64,000 nt of DNA from Treponema socranskii subsp. socranskii VPI DR56BR1116 = ATCC 35536 (GCF_000468115.1 NZ_AVQI01000022.1:1-64000), one strand, 5' to 3'. Positions 9,709 through 18,896 are shown, numbered from the stretch's first letter. The notes: a model not told the origin generated them from the letters alone. Made by a program: numbers and translations.

Positions 9709-10011
9709 ATGGAATACATTTTCGATAAAGAGGGAAACCCGCTCGGCGTCGTACAAGGCGCATACATCCACGACATGGAAGGAAATCCCGTCGGACAGCT
9801 CAAGGGCGAACACGTCCACAAACTTACCGGAACTTATGTCGGCGAACTTAAAGACGGCATGATTTTGGATATGCACAAAGGTAACTTCGGTAACGCAGGC
9901 TACGCCGAAAATCCGGGCAAGTGCATGCACCCCACGGCACATTCTCCGCGCCCTCCGGTGCGCACCGTATTCGAAGACGCGTGGGAAAGATTATTCGACG
10001 ACGGGCTGTAA
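9709..10011 (+). CDS. Small 4-fold beta-flower-like protein
   Basis: The 100-aa product carries repeating short units of the kind FDKEGNPLGVVQGAYIHD, MEGNPVGQLKGEHVH and LTGTYVGELKDGMI in residues 1-60, matching the pattern of the 4-fold beta flower fold, whose function is unknown. The C-terminal 40 residues are less regular and proline-rich. No signal peptide or membrane segment is present. The ATG at 9709 is preferred over a TTG two codons earlier because AAGGA lies eight bases upstream. It has its own promoter and is the last gene of core-like composition before the AT-rich block. Confidence 0.65.
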   Translation: MEYIFDKEGNPLGVVQGAYIHDMEGNPVGQLKGEHVHKLTGTYVGELKDGMILDMHKGNFGNAGYAENPGKCMHPTAHSPRPPVRTVFEDAWERLFDDGL

Positions 10012-10149
10012 AGCGGCATCAAAAAAACGGAACATGTCTATTGCACGGTTGGAAACCGACAATGAATCTATCTTCAATGCGGAGAAATTTATTGATGAGT
10101 AAAAATGCCTGTTGTACAAAATCAGTTACAGACTCGTTTCTAGGATTTT

Positions 10150-11466
10150 TCAGAACTCGCCTATTTTCAAATTACCTTCTTTATCGAAATCAAGATCTTG
10201 AAATTCAGAAAGAAAACCCATATCGGTATGTGCTTCAACCTCAGCTTTAAGTGCTTCAGACACCATAATTTTTTCAATATGGGCAGAATTAGCAATACGA
10301 ACAATTCTGGGAGATTTTTTATCAATTCCTACACAAGTAAAAATAGCGGCCTGAATGGCAGTCTTATCGTTTTTGAGAATGACAGGAACTTTCGCTCCCT
10401 TCAAAACTGTACACGTAAGAGCATTGGGATAAGCCGCATCAAAATCCATTTTATCAAACATTCTTTTTGTACTGAAATCTGCCATACCAGCACCAATTGC
10501 ATTACCATGTGTTTCATCACTCAAATCAAGAACAATGTATCGCTGAACATCCGGTCCGCCATGCGCATAGGGGGTACAATAAGAAGCCGTTATATTCGGG
10601 TCCATACCATCCCCGCTAAAATTTTTGCCTATCTGATCAACAATAAGAATATCTATTTTATTAATATATATCTTAGGCATCAATGCCTTAGCTTTTAATA
10701 ATAATTCCGGTTCTCTTGTAGGAATTTGATTTACCGGGATTGCCTCAATAATTGCAGTATTATCAAAAGAATCTTCTACGAGTGCTAAACCAAATAAAAT
10801 CGGCGCCCTATCGAGAATAATTTTTCCAAATGTTTTCACATTGTGAGCCATATTTTTGAAGCCTTCCGAATGGCAAAATTCCGCTCCCTTTTGTTTACCA
10901 AGCCCGATAGTCATCATTTTATATAAGCCGCTTTCAAATTCCCCTCTAAAAGCAGTATGTGGTTTTATTCGCCCCGCTACAATTATACCATCTGCGTGAG
11001 CAGCATTAACATCAATTCGAACTTCTTTACCATCATCAGTTTCTGCAATTTTAACCGTGTCCATAGAGGATATAATAGGCGCCTCTATATATTCCTCTGT
11101 AACTCCAAGTCCTTCCAGATACTCTTTTTGTCCCTGTGCTGTAGCACCGCCATGAGAACCCATAGCAGGAATAATAAAAGGCTTACATCCTAATTTCTTG
11201 ACATTTCTGACAATTTCTCGTGTTATCAGAGGAATATTTGCAATACCCCGGCTCCCTACTGTAATAGCAATAGAATCACCGGGCCTTATTGTTTTTGCAA
11301 TTTCCGGTCTACAGAATTCCTTTTTGATTGCACCAGGAATATCCGAAATCGAGTTATCTTTAAAATATTGTTTTACAATACCCATTCTAGGAATTGGTAC
11401 ATCCTTCAACATTTCATGAATAACTCCATCTCTATCCCATTGACTGTCCCGTCGTCTATTAGTCAT
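10150..11466 (-). CDS. LarA-family nickel-dependent 2-hydroxyacid racemase/epimerase
   Basis: The 438-aa protein belongs to the lactate racemase (LarA) superfamily, which inverts the C2 centre of 2-hydroxy acids with a covalently bound nickel-pincer nucleotide. Residues that line up with the catalytic set of LarA are present: His105 in MGSHGGAT, His170 in RIKPH, Lys183 in GLYKMM and His199 in FCHSEG. It is the last gene of an operon with a TRAP transporter, split transketolase and two dehydrogenases, so a sugar-acid or short hydroxyacid substrate is more likely than lactate itself; this is inference. The cofactor genes larB, larC and larE are not in the window. The ATG at 11466 has GGAG eight bases upstream. 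No terminator is visible after the stop. Confidence 0.82.
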   Translation of the reverse strand: MTNRRRDSQWDRDGVIHEMLKDVPIPRMGIVKQYFKDNSISDIPGAIKKEFCRPEIAKTIRPGDSIAITVGSRGIANIPLITREIVRNVKKLGCKPFIIPAMGSHGGATAQGQKEYLEGLGVTEEYIEAPIISSMDTVKIAETDDGKEVRIDVNAAHADGIIVAGRIKPHTAFRGEFESGLYKMMTIGLGKQKGAEFCHSEGFKNMAHNVKTFGKIILDRAPILFGLALVEDSFDNTAIIEAIPVNQIPTREPELLLKAKALMPKIYINKIDILIVDQIGKNFSGDGMDPNITASYCTPYAHGGPDVQRYIVLDLSDETHGNAIGAGMADFSTKRMFDKMDFDAAYPNALTCTVLKGAKVPVILKNDKTAIQAAIFTCVGIDKKSPRIVRIANSAHIEKIMVSEALKAEVEAHTDMGFLSEFQDLDFDKEGNLKIGEF

Positions 11467-11510
11467 AATATCATCTCCATAAACTACAGGTATAAGTAAT
11501 TATCCTGCTA

Positions 11511-12800
11511 TTAACCAAAAATTAATTTTGGTAAAAAAAGAACAATACTTGGGAAAAATGTTGCCAATATCAATACAACAAGAAGAGAGCCATAGAGAGG
11601 AAAAGATGCTTTAAGCAAATCTTCCATACTAATCTTACCAACATTACAAACACTAAATAAACAAACTCCAAAAGGAGGTGTTACCAATCCAATAGCTAAG
11701 TTCAAAACAACAAGAACTCCAAAATGAATTGGATCTATCCCTATCTGTAAAATAACAGGAAAAAGGATAGGAGCTAAAATAATAATAGCCACACCGGCAT
11801 CTATTAACATTCCAACAAATAGAAGCAAAACATTAATAAGCATAAGAATAATAATGGGTTTTGTTGATATTGAAAGCAAAATTCTTGCTGCAATTTGGGG
11901 CAATCCTTCAAATGTAAGAATAAATGTAAAAATCGAAGAAACAGCAATGATAGAAACTACTGAAGCCGTAATTTGAGCTCCATTTATAAAAGAACGGTAT
12001 AAAACTTTCCAGTTCATTGTTTTATAATAAAAAATAGAAATTATCAAAGTATAGAAAAAAACAATAGCCCCAGATTCTGTCGGAGTAACGATACCGGTCA
12101 TAATACCCGAAAGAATAATAACCGGTGCTCCTAGTGCCAAAAAGCCCCTTTTAAACGTTTTCCACAAATAAGAAAAAGAAAATTTTTTCACATGTCCAAA
12201 AGAATGTCGCCTGGAGATAATATTGTTTTGAACCATCATGCTCACAGTCATAAGAATTCCGGGAACAATACCGCCTACCAGCAACCAAGAAACTGAAAGT
12301 TCTGCGACACCTCCTAAAATAATCATTAAAATACTAGGAGGAACAACGACGGAAAGAGTTGAAGAAATAACAGTAATAGCGGCAGAGTATTCTTTACTAT
12401 ATCCGTCTTCCACCATTTCAGGAATCATAATCGAGCCTATAGAAACGGTATCAGCAACTGAAGAGCCGGAAATTCCTCCGAATATAAAACTAGCAAGAAT
12501 GTTTACTGCTCCTAACCCACCTCGAGCCCAACTGACTTGAGCTTTACAGAAATTTATGAGATGCTTTGCGACGCCACATGTTTCCATCATCACCCCTGCA
12601 AGAATAAAAAAAGGGATTGCAACCAGAACATAGGATTCCATACCGGAAAACATCAATTGAGGAATAGATATCAAAGGAACAGGATGATAAAAAAATATTG
12701 CCAAGATACTAGAAAGACCAATTGACACAAGAATTGGACAACCAATAATCATTAATAATACTGCCAAAACAAAAACAGTTATGCTCATTATAGGGACCAT
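11511..12800 (-). CDS. TRAP transporter large permease (DctM type)
   Basis: The 429-aa product is the 12-to-14-helix membrane subunit of a tripartite ATP-independent periplasmic transporter, which couples uptake of an organic acid to a sodium gradient. It has the long hydrophobic profile and recognisable DctM segments such as GGISGSSVADTVSIGSIMIPEM and GIVTPTESGA. The ATG at 12800 follows AGGAGG with seven bases between; a TTG one codon earlier is less likely. It lies between the small permease and the LarA-like gene and is the most AT-rich part of the operon. Confidence 0.92.
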   Translation of the reverse strand: MVPIMSITVFVLAVLLMIIGCPILVSIGLSSILAIFFYHPVPLISIPQLMFSGMESYVLVAIPFFILAGVMMETCGVAKHLINFCKAQVSWARGGLGAVNILASFIFGGISGSSVADTVSIGSIMIPEMVEDGYSKEYSAAITVISSTLSVVVPPSILMIILGGVAELSVSWLLVGGIVPGILMTVSMMVQNNIISRRHSFGHVKKFSFSYLWKTFKRGFLALGAPVIILSGIMTGIVTPTESGAIVFFYTLIISIFYYKTMNWKVLYRSFINGAQITASVVSIIAVSSIFTFILTFEGLPQIAARILLSISTKPIIILMLINVLLLFVGMLIDAGVAIIILAPILFPVILQIGIDPIHFGVLVVLNLAIGLVTPPFGVCLFSVCNVGKISMEDLLKASFPLYGSLLVVLILATFFPSIVLFLPKLIFG

Positions 12801-12851
12801 CAAAATTCCTCCTGTTCTGCATTTTTAGGTAGCCGAGTATATGAGTTTAAT

Positions 12852-13343
12852 CTAATCTATTAATTCAGGATCTTTTCCTGTTAGAATCCCATGAATTTTT
12901 TCAATAATTCTATACACAGAAAGAATACTTCCGAAAACACAAGGAGATCTTAAGAACCAATATGGAAGATGGGTTGCAGGAGCAAGCGTTTGACTACGAA
13001 AATAACCGATTAGAGCATGAGTTCCTAGATAACCTAAAAAAATCATCATAATCATAAAGAAAAGGTTATTAAAAATTTTTAATATTTTACGTATTTTCAC
13101 AGGGAAAAGTTTGTACACAACCTCAATCCCCACATGAATATTCTCTTTTATTGCAATACTAATCCCAAACCATACGGAAGCACTGAAAAGGAAAGTAATT
13201 AATTCAAGTGTCCATGGAGTCTTTATAAAATGCACGAAGCGATACAACACCTGTATTAAAGCCGTAATAAGCAAAGCAGACATCAAAATAGGTTGTATAT
13301 GGTAATCAATGTTTCGTAAAAACTTAATTATTTTTTTCTTCAT
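12852..13343 (-). CDS. TRAP transporter small permease (DctQ type)
   Basis: The 163-aa protein has four hydrophobic helices, as expected for the DctQ subunit that joins the binding protein to the large permease. The central helix contains WFGISIAIKENIHVGIEV, resembling the conserved W.G...A...R.H..V pattern of this family with a lysine in place of the usual arginine. The ATG at 13343 has AAGGA six bases upstream. It is separated from dctP by a strong intercistronic hairpin and from dctM by 51 bases. Confidence 0.88.
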   Translation of the reverse strand: MKKKIIKFLRNIDYHIQPILMSALLITALIQVLYRFVHFIKTPWTLELITFLFSASVWFGISIAIKENIHVGIEVVYKLFPVKIRKILKIFNNLFFMIMMIFLGYLGTHALIGYFRSQTLAPATHLPYWFLRSPCVFGSILSVYRIIEKIHGILTGKDPELID

Positions 13344-13359
13344 TGTTAATCCTTTTCTA

Positions 13360-13405
13360 GAATTAACGGATACTGAACATTTTTACTGCCGGTATCCGTT
13401 AATTC
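13360..13405 (-). promoter_or_regulatory. Intercistronic hairpin between dctP and dctQ genes
   Basis: GAATTAACGGATAC (13360-13373) and GTATCCGTTAATTC (13392-13405) are perfect 14-base inverted complements around an 18-nt loop. There is no T run after it in the direction of transcription, so it is not a standard terminator. Its place, just after the abundant binding-protein gene and before the membrane subunits, fits a 3' mRNA stabiliser that lets dctP be expressed above dctQM. Confidence 0.65.
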
Positions 13406-13429
13406 AAATCAGTCATTAAAAAAATATAG

Positions 13430-14452
13430 TTATTGTCGTGTTGCTTCAGCTCCGGCTTTCAATTTTTTGAAAGTCTCTTCACCAATAGTTTTAGCAACAC
13501 TTGCATATACAGGTCCCATCCGGTCAATCCAGGGTTTTTTCATCGCAGTAGTAAAATCCGTAAACTTTATTCCTCTTGCAGCCATTTCTTCACGTGCTTT
13601 TAACTCACCTTTGTTTATTAATTCGAGCATTACTTTTGTCGATTCTTTTGCAATATCATCAAGATCAGCCCGAAAGTCTGCAGGAAGGTTGTCATACCAT
13701 GTTTTATTTACAACAACAAGAACACCATCTGCCATATAATTCCATACATTAAAATATTTGCCTTGCTCAAAAGTTTTTGTAGTAAAAATTGTTTGTAAGG
13801 AGTTATCTTCCCCTGCAACAGTCCCAAGTTGCATCGCCGTATAAATTTCGCCTGAAGGCAGCGGAACAGGTTTTGCACCCATAGCCTCAAAAGTTGTGAT
13901 AAAAAGATCCATACCAGGAACTCTAAATTTCAATCCGGCAATATCTGCAGGAGAAATAATTGGTCTCTTAGAATTTAAAAGTTGACGAGGACCTCTGGGC
14001 CAATAAACCAATACTTTCAAATTATTATCTTCCAATTTTGCAAACCATTTCTTAACATATTCCGGTTCCGTTTCCATAAAACGAATCAGGTGATTCATAT
14101 CATCAAAAAGAAAAGGAGTACTCAGAGCAAATAATTCAGGAACTAAGGTCGCAAGAGTTACCTGAGATTCACAAGTCATCTGTACGACATTACTCTGTGT
14201 CTGTTCAAAAATAATTTTCCAATCTCCCTTTGCCAGTTGTCCATTTGGATAAATAGTACACTTTGTGTTGGGATGTTTTTTAAGTATTTGCTCTTTGATA
14301 TATTCAAAGCCACCTTGCCAAGCATTTGAGATAGGTAGATTGTGTTGAATATTCAATGTAATTCCTTTATCAGCAGAATCTTTTTGCCCTTCGGAACTTG
14401 CAGAAAATACTACTAGAAACCCAACCAACAATGCCATAACAAATTTCTTCAT
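13430..14452 (-). CDS. TRAP transporter substrate-binding protein (DctP type)
   Basis: The 340-aa periplasmic protein captures the substrate for the TRAP permease. It begins with a signal peptide (MKKFVMALLVGFLVVFSASS) and continues with typical DctP features: the region around residue 155 (PRGPRQLLNSKRPI, SPADIAGLKFRVP) that includes the arginine expected to bind the substrate carboxylate, and the GTVAGEDNSLQTIF segment where other members read GQ.DG.E. The ATG at 14452 is preceded by AAGGAG. Its operon neighbours (racemase-like enzyme, dehydrogenases, transketolase) suggest a hydroxy or sugar acid ligand. Confidence 0.93.
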   Translation of the reverse strand: MKKFVMALLVGFLVVFSASSEGQKDSADKGITLNIQHNLPISNAWQGGFEYIKEQILKKHPNTKCTIYPNGQLAKGDWKIIFEQTQSNVVQMTCESQVTLATLVPELFALSTPFLFDDMNHLIRFMETEPEYVKKWFAKLEDNNLKVLVYWPRGPRQLLNSKRPIISPADIAGLKFRVPGMDLFITTFEAMGAKPVPLPSGEIYTAMQLGTVAGEDNSLQTIFTTKTFEQGKYFNVWNYMADGVLVVVNKTWYDNLPADFRADLDDIAKESTKVMLELINKGELKAREEMAARGIKFTDFTTAMKKPWIDRMGPVYASVAKTIGEETFKKLKAGAEATRQ

Positions 14453-14496
14453 TTCAATGCTCCTTATAAAAATAATTATATAGTAGGATACCCTAC

Positions 14497-15777
14497 CTAC
14501 AATTCTTTAATGATGGACATATCACCTGAAACGGCGGCGCGAAGAACAGGCCCCATATATTCATCCACTAAAGACGCGTTCATGGGTACGGGCATGTTTC
14601 GCAGTTTCATGTCCAATTGCGGATCTTTTGCTGCGGATAAAGCTCGTTTGATGTGTTCTTCGGTAAATCCTTCGATTTCTCCGAGCGTTGTCGGAGCGTT
14701 GATGCTCTTGCCGTATGCGATCATTGCTTTTGCAACGGATAAGGCTAAATCTCTACCCGACAAATTATCCACATCGTCGTTTGTGTAGCCGAATTTTTTG
14801 AATATTTTTCCTACAACTTTTAATTGAGGCTGAATTGCTTTGGAGTATAAAATCGCGTAGTAGGGATTCATTATACCGCACGCGGTTCCGTGTCCGACTA
14901 TGTCTACAAGCGAAAAACTCGTTAAATGGGCTCCGGATGTTCCTCCGATCATAATAGCATATCCGCCTAAGTCGGTAGCCAAGCCGATTGCTTCACGCGC
15001 TTGCATGTCCGAAGGATTCGCTATTAATTTGTGGGCATATTCGGCACACAAGCTTATTGCACATTCGGCCAATTCTTTGGTTTTATCATATGAAGCTTCT
15101 TTTGCGCCGCAAAATACTTCAAAAGTGTGGGCAATAGCATCCAATGCGCCGTCTATAGTGACCTTTAAAGGCATTGATTTCGTTACCGAATAGTCGAAAA
15201 CCGATACATCAGGTACGATGGATTCGTCTACTATCAATTTTTTTTGGCCGATTACCGGATCCGTAATATTGGCGTATTTTGTAAGGTGTGCTCCGGAAGA
15301 TGCTGATGTTTCAATTGCGATTAAAGGAAGCATCTTAGAGTGGGTTGCCTGCAATTCTTTTGTTACGACTCCTGTGCCGAAATAATGGTCTATTTCGGGT
15401 GTCACTTTTCCACCGAGAGTTGCAAGCGCACATGCCGCTTTACAAGCGTCAATCGTCGAGCCGCCGCCCAAGGCTATAATACAATCGGGTTTTGTATGTA
15501 AAATATACGATTCGATTCTGTAAACATCTTCGCGCGGTGCATTCGGTTTTGCGTCGGGACATATACAGCCGCCGGCTAATTCCACACCGCTTTCGTTCAG
15601 ATACTTTACAACCGTATCGGCAAAGGGCTTCATATATGTCGTGTTACTTACCAAAAGAGCTTTTTTACCGAAACGTAAAGTTATTTTTCCGATTTGGTCT
15701 ATAACGGACAATCCGAAAATATAGGAATCGCCCTTCCATTCTTTTAAAAGCCGATAAGCTTCTTTTAATTGATCCAT
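14497..15777 (-). CDS. Iron-containing alcohol dehydrogenase (family III)
   Basis: The 426-aa cytosolic NAD(P)-dependent oxidoreductase interconverts an alcohol and a carbonyl group. The nucleotide-binding GGGSTIDACK motif is at about residues 103-112. The metal ligands are evident: Asp and His in DGALDAIAHTFE, and two further His in GAHLTSF and DIVGHGTACG. The ATG at 15777 has TAGGAGA upstream. Composition is clearly less AT-rich than the TRAP genes that follow. The substrate is unknown; in this operon it may reduce or oxidise an intermediate of the acid taken up by the TRAP system. Confidence 0.9.
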   Translation of the reverse strand: MDQLKEAYRLLKEWKGDSYIFGLSVIDQIGKITLRFGKKALLVSNTTYMKPFADTVVKYLNESGVELAGGCICPDAKPNAPREDVYRIESYILHTKPDCIIALGGGSTIDACKAACALATLGGKVTPEIDHYFGTGVVTKELQATHSKMLPLIAIETSASSGAHLTKYANITDPVIGQKKLIVDESIVPDVSVFDYSVTKSMPLKVTIDGALDAIAHTFEVFCGAKEASYDKTKELAECAISLCAEYAHKLIANPSDMQAREAIGLATDLGGYAIMIGGTSGAHLTSFSLVDIVGHGTACGIMNPYYAILYSKAIQPQLKVVGKIFKKFGYTNDDVDNLSGRDLALSVAKAMIAYGKSINAPTTLGEIEGFTEEHIKRALSAAKDPQLDMKLRNMPVPMNASLVDEYMGPVLRAAVSGDMSIIKEL

Positions 15778-15795
15778 AGCGCATTCTCCTAAAAA

Positions 15796-16728
15796 TTAAT
15801 GGTTTTTACAGAGCTTTTTAACTCTTTTTACAACATTGCCTGCGCTTAGTCCGTAGGCTGCAAGCAATTTAAAATAGTCTCCCGTTTCGGTAAAGGTATC
15901 TTCAATACCGATAGCGTCAAACTCACATGTAATTTTCTTTTTCATCAGCTCTTCACAAACCGCGCCGGTAAAGCCGCCCTTTAATACGTGTTCTTCAATA
16001 CACAAAAGCTTGCCGGTTTTCTTTATACTTGCGGCAATGGGCTTGATGTCAAGGGGTTTTACAAAGGGAACCGAAAAAACTTCCGCATGTATACCCTGTT
16101 TTTTAAGGGTTTCAAAAGCTTCCATAGCAAATGAGGCCGTAATACCGTTCGCCGCAATAGTAATATCCGTTCCGGTTGTACATTTTATTACTTTTTTTTC
16201 GGTAAAATCTTTTTTGCCGGGTAATTCGGGCAGTGCGTTTCTGTTTATCCGTATAAAAACAGGACCTTTTTGCTGTAATGCATATTCCAAAGCGAGTTCG
16301 GCTTGATTTGAATCGGCGGGAACGATAACCTGCATATTGGGCAAGGCTCGCATAATAGCAATATCCGTAATGGATTGATGGCTTGCACCGTCATAGGAGT
16401 CCGAAAGACCGCCGTAACTTCCCGCAATGATTACAGGAAGATTGTTGTAGCAAATGTCGTTTCGAATTTGGTCGGTTGCCTTTAAAGAAAGGAAAATGGA
16501 AAAAGCATTGATAACCGGACGTAATCCACAAGTTGCCAGTCCGGCTGCAACACCGGCCATATTCGCTTCTGCTACACCGCAGTTAAAAAATCGATCGGGG
16601 TATTTTTCCGCAAATATATTACTTTTTGTTGAAGAAGATACGTCTGCATCCAAAACTACAAGTTCCGGATAGACGGCACCCAATTCCGCAAGTTTTTTTC
16701 CAAAAGCGTCTCTCATCGCAAGACTCAT
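15796..16728 (-). CDS. Transketolase, C-terminal subunit (pair 1)
   Basis: The 310-aa protein carries the pyrimidine-binding and C-terminal domains of a split transketolase. Recognisable segments are VVLDADVSSSTKSN, FNCGVAEANMAGVAAG with the catalytic glutamate, and the C-terminal ALLCIEEH-like strand (residues 236-243 region). It must pair with the N-terminal subunit encoded just upstream to transfer two-carbon ketol units using thiamine diphosphate. The ATG at 16728 has GGAGG seven bases upstream and overlaps the stop of the partner by four bases (ATGA), ensuring stoichiometric translation. Confidence 0.93.
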   Translation of the reverse strand: MSLAMRDAFGKKLAELGAVYPELVVLDADVSSSTKSNIFAEKYPDRFFNCGVAEANMAGVAAGLATCGLRPVINAFSIFLSLKATDQIRNDICYNNLPVIIAGSYGGLSDSYDGASHQSITDIAIMRALPNMQVIVPADSNQAELALEYALQQKGPVFIRINRNALPELPGKKDFTEKKVIKCTTGTDITIAANGITASFAMEAFETLKKQGIHAEVFSVPFVKPLDIKPIAASIKKTGKLLCIEEHVLKGGFTGAVCEELMKKKITCEFDAIGIEDTFTETGDYFKLLAAYGLSAGNVVKRVKKLCKNH

Positions 16729-17615
16729 AGTAAAGCCTCCTTTTTCGCCAAGTCTTTTTCCAACTCAACGATGCCTTTTTCATATGCATCGTCGGTAATG
16801 ACGGCTCCGTGCCAGGTATTTTTTCCTTCTGTAAAAGAAACTCCCTTTCCTTTGACGGTATCGTATATAACGGCTTTCGGCCACACATTGTCGGAATCAA
16901 GCCATTTAAAGGAATCAAGAACATCCTGTACTTTGTTCCCGTTATAAGCGTTTGAATTAACATGCCACCCAAAAGAAGTGAGCTTATTTTTAAGAGGACA
17001 CAAGGGCATAATTTCCTGTTCCGTACCGTCAAGCTGAACTTTATTATAATCTACCAATAATACCAAACGTTCAACCTTATATTTTGCAGCCATCATCAAA
17101 GCTTCCCATGACTGGCCTTCATTAAGACAGCCTTCGCCAGTAAGAACATATGTCCAGAATTTTTTACCTTGTAATTTTGAAGCAAGTGCCATGCCGAGTC
17201 CTACGGAAATACCATGTCCGAGAGCTCCGGTTGACATATCTATACCCTTGAGTTTTGTCATTGAGGGATGCCCTTGAAGAGGAGAACCCAAGATTCTGAA
17301 CGACATTAAATCGGCTACGGGGAAAAAACCTCTATGAGCTAAAATCGTATAAATGTTTACCGATGCATGTCCCTTGCTTAAGACAAATCTGTCCCGGTCT
17401 TTCCAATCCGGTTTTTCGGGGTTGATATGTAAGCGATTAAAATAAAGGGCAGTAACTATTTCCGCTGCAGATGCGGCTCCTCCCCAATGTCCCGTTCCCC
17501 GACTGTGCAATATTTCAAACATGTATTTTCGGAAATATGCCGCAAGAGCGGATAATTCCGTTTCCGAAAATTTCCGATTAGGATTTGAAAGCAGATCTTT
17601 TATTTTCGTTGCCAT
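16725..17615 (-). CDS. Transketolase, N-terminal subunit (pair 1)
   Basis: The 296-aa protein is the thiamine-diphosphate-binding half of a split transketolase. The family signature (LTGEGCLNEGQSWEAL, then DYNKVQLDG) holds the magnesium and diphosphate. HSRGTGHWGGAASAAE near residue 37 corresponds to the usual G.GH.GG..S. region, here with unusual residues. It is cotranscribed with the zinc dehydrogenase 82 bases upstream and overlaps its C-terminal partner. Acting together they would connect the products of this operon with the pentose phosphate pool. Confidence 0.93.
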   Translation of the reverse strand: MATKIKDLLSNPNRKFSETELSALAAYFRKYMFEILHSRGTGHWGGAASAAEIVTALYFNRLHINPEKPDWKDRDRFVLSKGHASVNIYTILAHRGFFPVADLMSFRILGSPLQGHPSMTKLKGIDMSTGALGHGISVGLGMALASKLQGKKFWTYVLTGEGCLNEGQSWEALMMAAKYKVERLVLLVDYNKVQLDGTEQEIMPLCPLKNKLTSFGWHVNSNAYNGNKVQDVLDSFKWLDSDNVWPKAVIYDTVKGKGVSFTEGKNTWHGAVITDDAYEKGIVELEKDLAKKEALL

Positions 17616-17697
17616 ACTTTATATACATCCTTAAGATCCTGTTTAAAAAAAAATTCCATACCGTATATTACTTGAATTAACCAAAACTGTTAAACAA

Positions 17698-18729
17698 TTA
17701 ATTTTGTATTAATATTTTAAGCCCTTCTTTATTTTCAAATTTTTTAAAGGCTTCTTCCCATTTTTCCAATGGAAAAATATCGGAAACGAGGTCTTTTAAT
17801 TTGACTTGTTTATTTTCCACCATACGAATGGCATAATCCCAAGAACTCCAAATAGATCCCAAAGAACCCGTAACTTTTATTTCTTTATAACAAATACGGG
17901 CAAAATCAAATTCAAAGGGAGCGCCGGCAAGGCCTACTTGAACAAATTGTCCGTACTTTTTTACCGCTTCAATACCCGTTCGAGTTGCTGCAGGAGCACC
18001 GGAACATTCGAACACAATATCGACCCCTTTTTCTCCAGTTATCTTTTGTATTTCTTCAAGTAAATTGTTTTGTTGAACGTTTATAATAAAATCCGCTCCG
18101 TATTCTTCGGCCTTTTTAAAACGCGCAACATCAGCATTGGTACCGGAAACAATAACTTTTGCACCGAGTGCTTTTACTACTTGCAGAGTCATAAGTCCTA
18201 TCGGACCGGGACCCGTTACGAGAACGACGTCCGTAGGCTTTATTCGCACAAGATCTATTGCAGCATGACATACACAGGCAAGAGGTTCCAGCAAGGCGGC
18301 TTCTTCGAATGAAATGGAATCCGCAAGCAAATGAATTCTGTCCTGCGGCACAAGGGTATATTTTGTAAAAGCTCCGTTATACCAATATCCGAGTGTTTTT
18401 CGATGATTACATAAATTATATCTGCCGTTTTTACAATTTTCGCACCGATTGCAATATTCATAGGCGGTTTCCGATGTTACCCTGTCGCCAACCTTACAAG
18501 AGCTTACACCTTCTCCCGTTTCGACGACAATTCCACTGAATTCATGACCTGTAATAACCGGCGGGCGTACCGGAATTGCTATATCGCTATGCAATATGTG
18601 TATGTCGGAACCGCAGATGCCCGTTGCTTTAATTTCAATTTTAACATAGCCGGGCTTTACCTTCGGTTCTTCAACATCCCGAATCTCCATATTCCCTGGC
18701 TCCGCGGCAAATTTTACAAGAGCTTTCAT
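17698..18729 (-). CDS. Zinc-dependent medium-chain dehydrogenase (sorbitol/threonine dehydrogenase type)
   Basis: The 343-aa NAD(P)-dependent enzyme has the catalytic zinc ligands Cys in ICGSDIH and His-Glu in TGHEFSG, the four structural-zinc cysteines in EYCNRCENCKNGRYNLC, and the Rossmann motif GPGPIGLM at about residue 172. Polyol and sugar-acid dehydrogenases are the nearest functional classes by pattern. The ATG at 18729 is chosen because a strong AAGGGGGGTGA ribosome-binding site lies eight bases upstream; a GTG four codons earlier would sit inside that site. It is the first enzyme gene after the regulator. Confidence 0.92.
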   Translation of the reverse strand: MKALVKFAAEPGNMEIRDVEEPKVKPGYVKIEIKATGICGSDIHILHSDIAIPVRPPVITGHEFSGIVVETGEGVSSCKVGDRVTSETAYEYCNRCENCKNGRYNLCNHRKTLGYWYNGAFTKYTLVPQDRIHLLADSISFEEAALLEPLACVCHAAIDLVRIKPTDVVLVTGPGPIGLMTLQVVKALGAKVIVSGTNADVARFKKAEEYGADFIINVQQNNLLEEIQKITGEKGVDIVFECSGAPAATRTGIEAVKKYGQFVQVGLAGAPFEFDFARICYKEIKVTGSLGSIWSSWDYAIRMVENKQVKLKDLVSDIFPLEKWEEAFKKFENKEGLKILIQN

Positions 18730-18831
18730 ACTATTTCTCACCCCCCTTTACTATGCGGTACTCTCCCGAACGAGTACTTATCCATTTTTTTATATAAACA
18801 TAACTAGTATAAATGAGGTTTTATCTTTTTT

Positions 18832-18896
18832 ATATAGTACAAAAACCAATAATTATAATATTTTTATATCTCGTAGAACAAATAACTGTACTATAT
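18832..18896. promoter_or_regulatory. Spaced inverted repeat upstream of the catabolic operon
   Basis: ATATAGTACA (18832-18841) and TGTACTATAT (18887-18896) are perfect 10-base inverted complements 45 bases apart, in the AT-rich 190-base gap between the regulator gene and the zinc dehydrogenase gene. Paired half-sites at this spacing suggest a looping or two-site operator for the adjacent CdaR-like activator. No clear -35/-10 pair could be fixed in this AT-rich DNA. Confidence 0.4.

Noticed and set aside
15796-17615. 1-deoxyxylulose-5-phosphate synthase for the split thiamine enzyme
   Set aside because: Two separate subunits of about 300 aa with transketolase-type signatures fit the split transketolase family; the single-chain synthase is about 620 aa.
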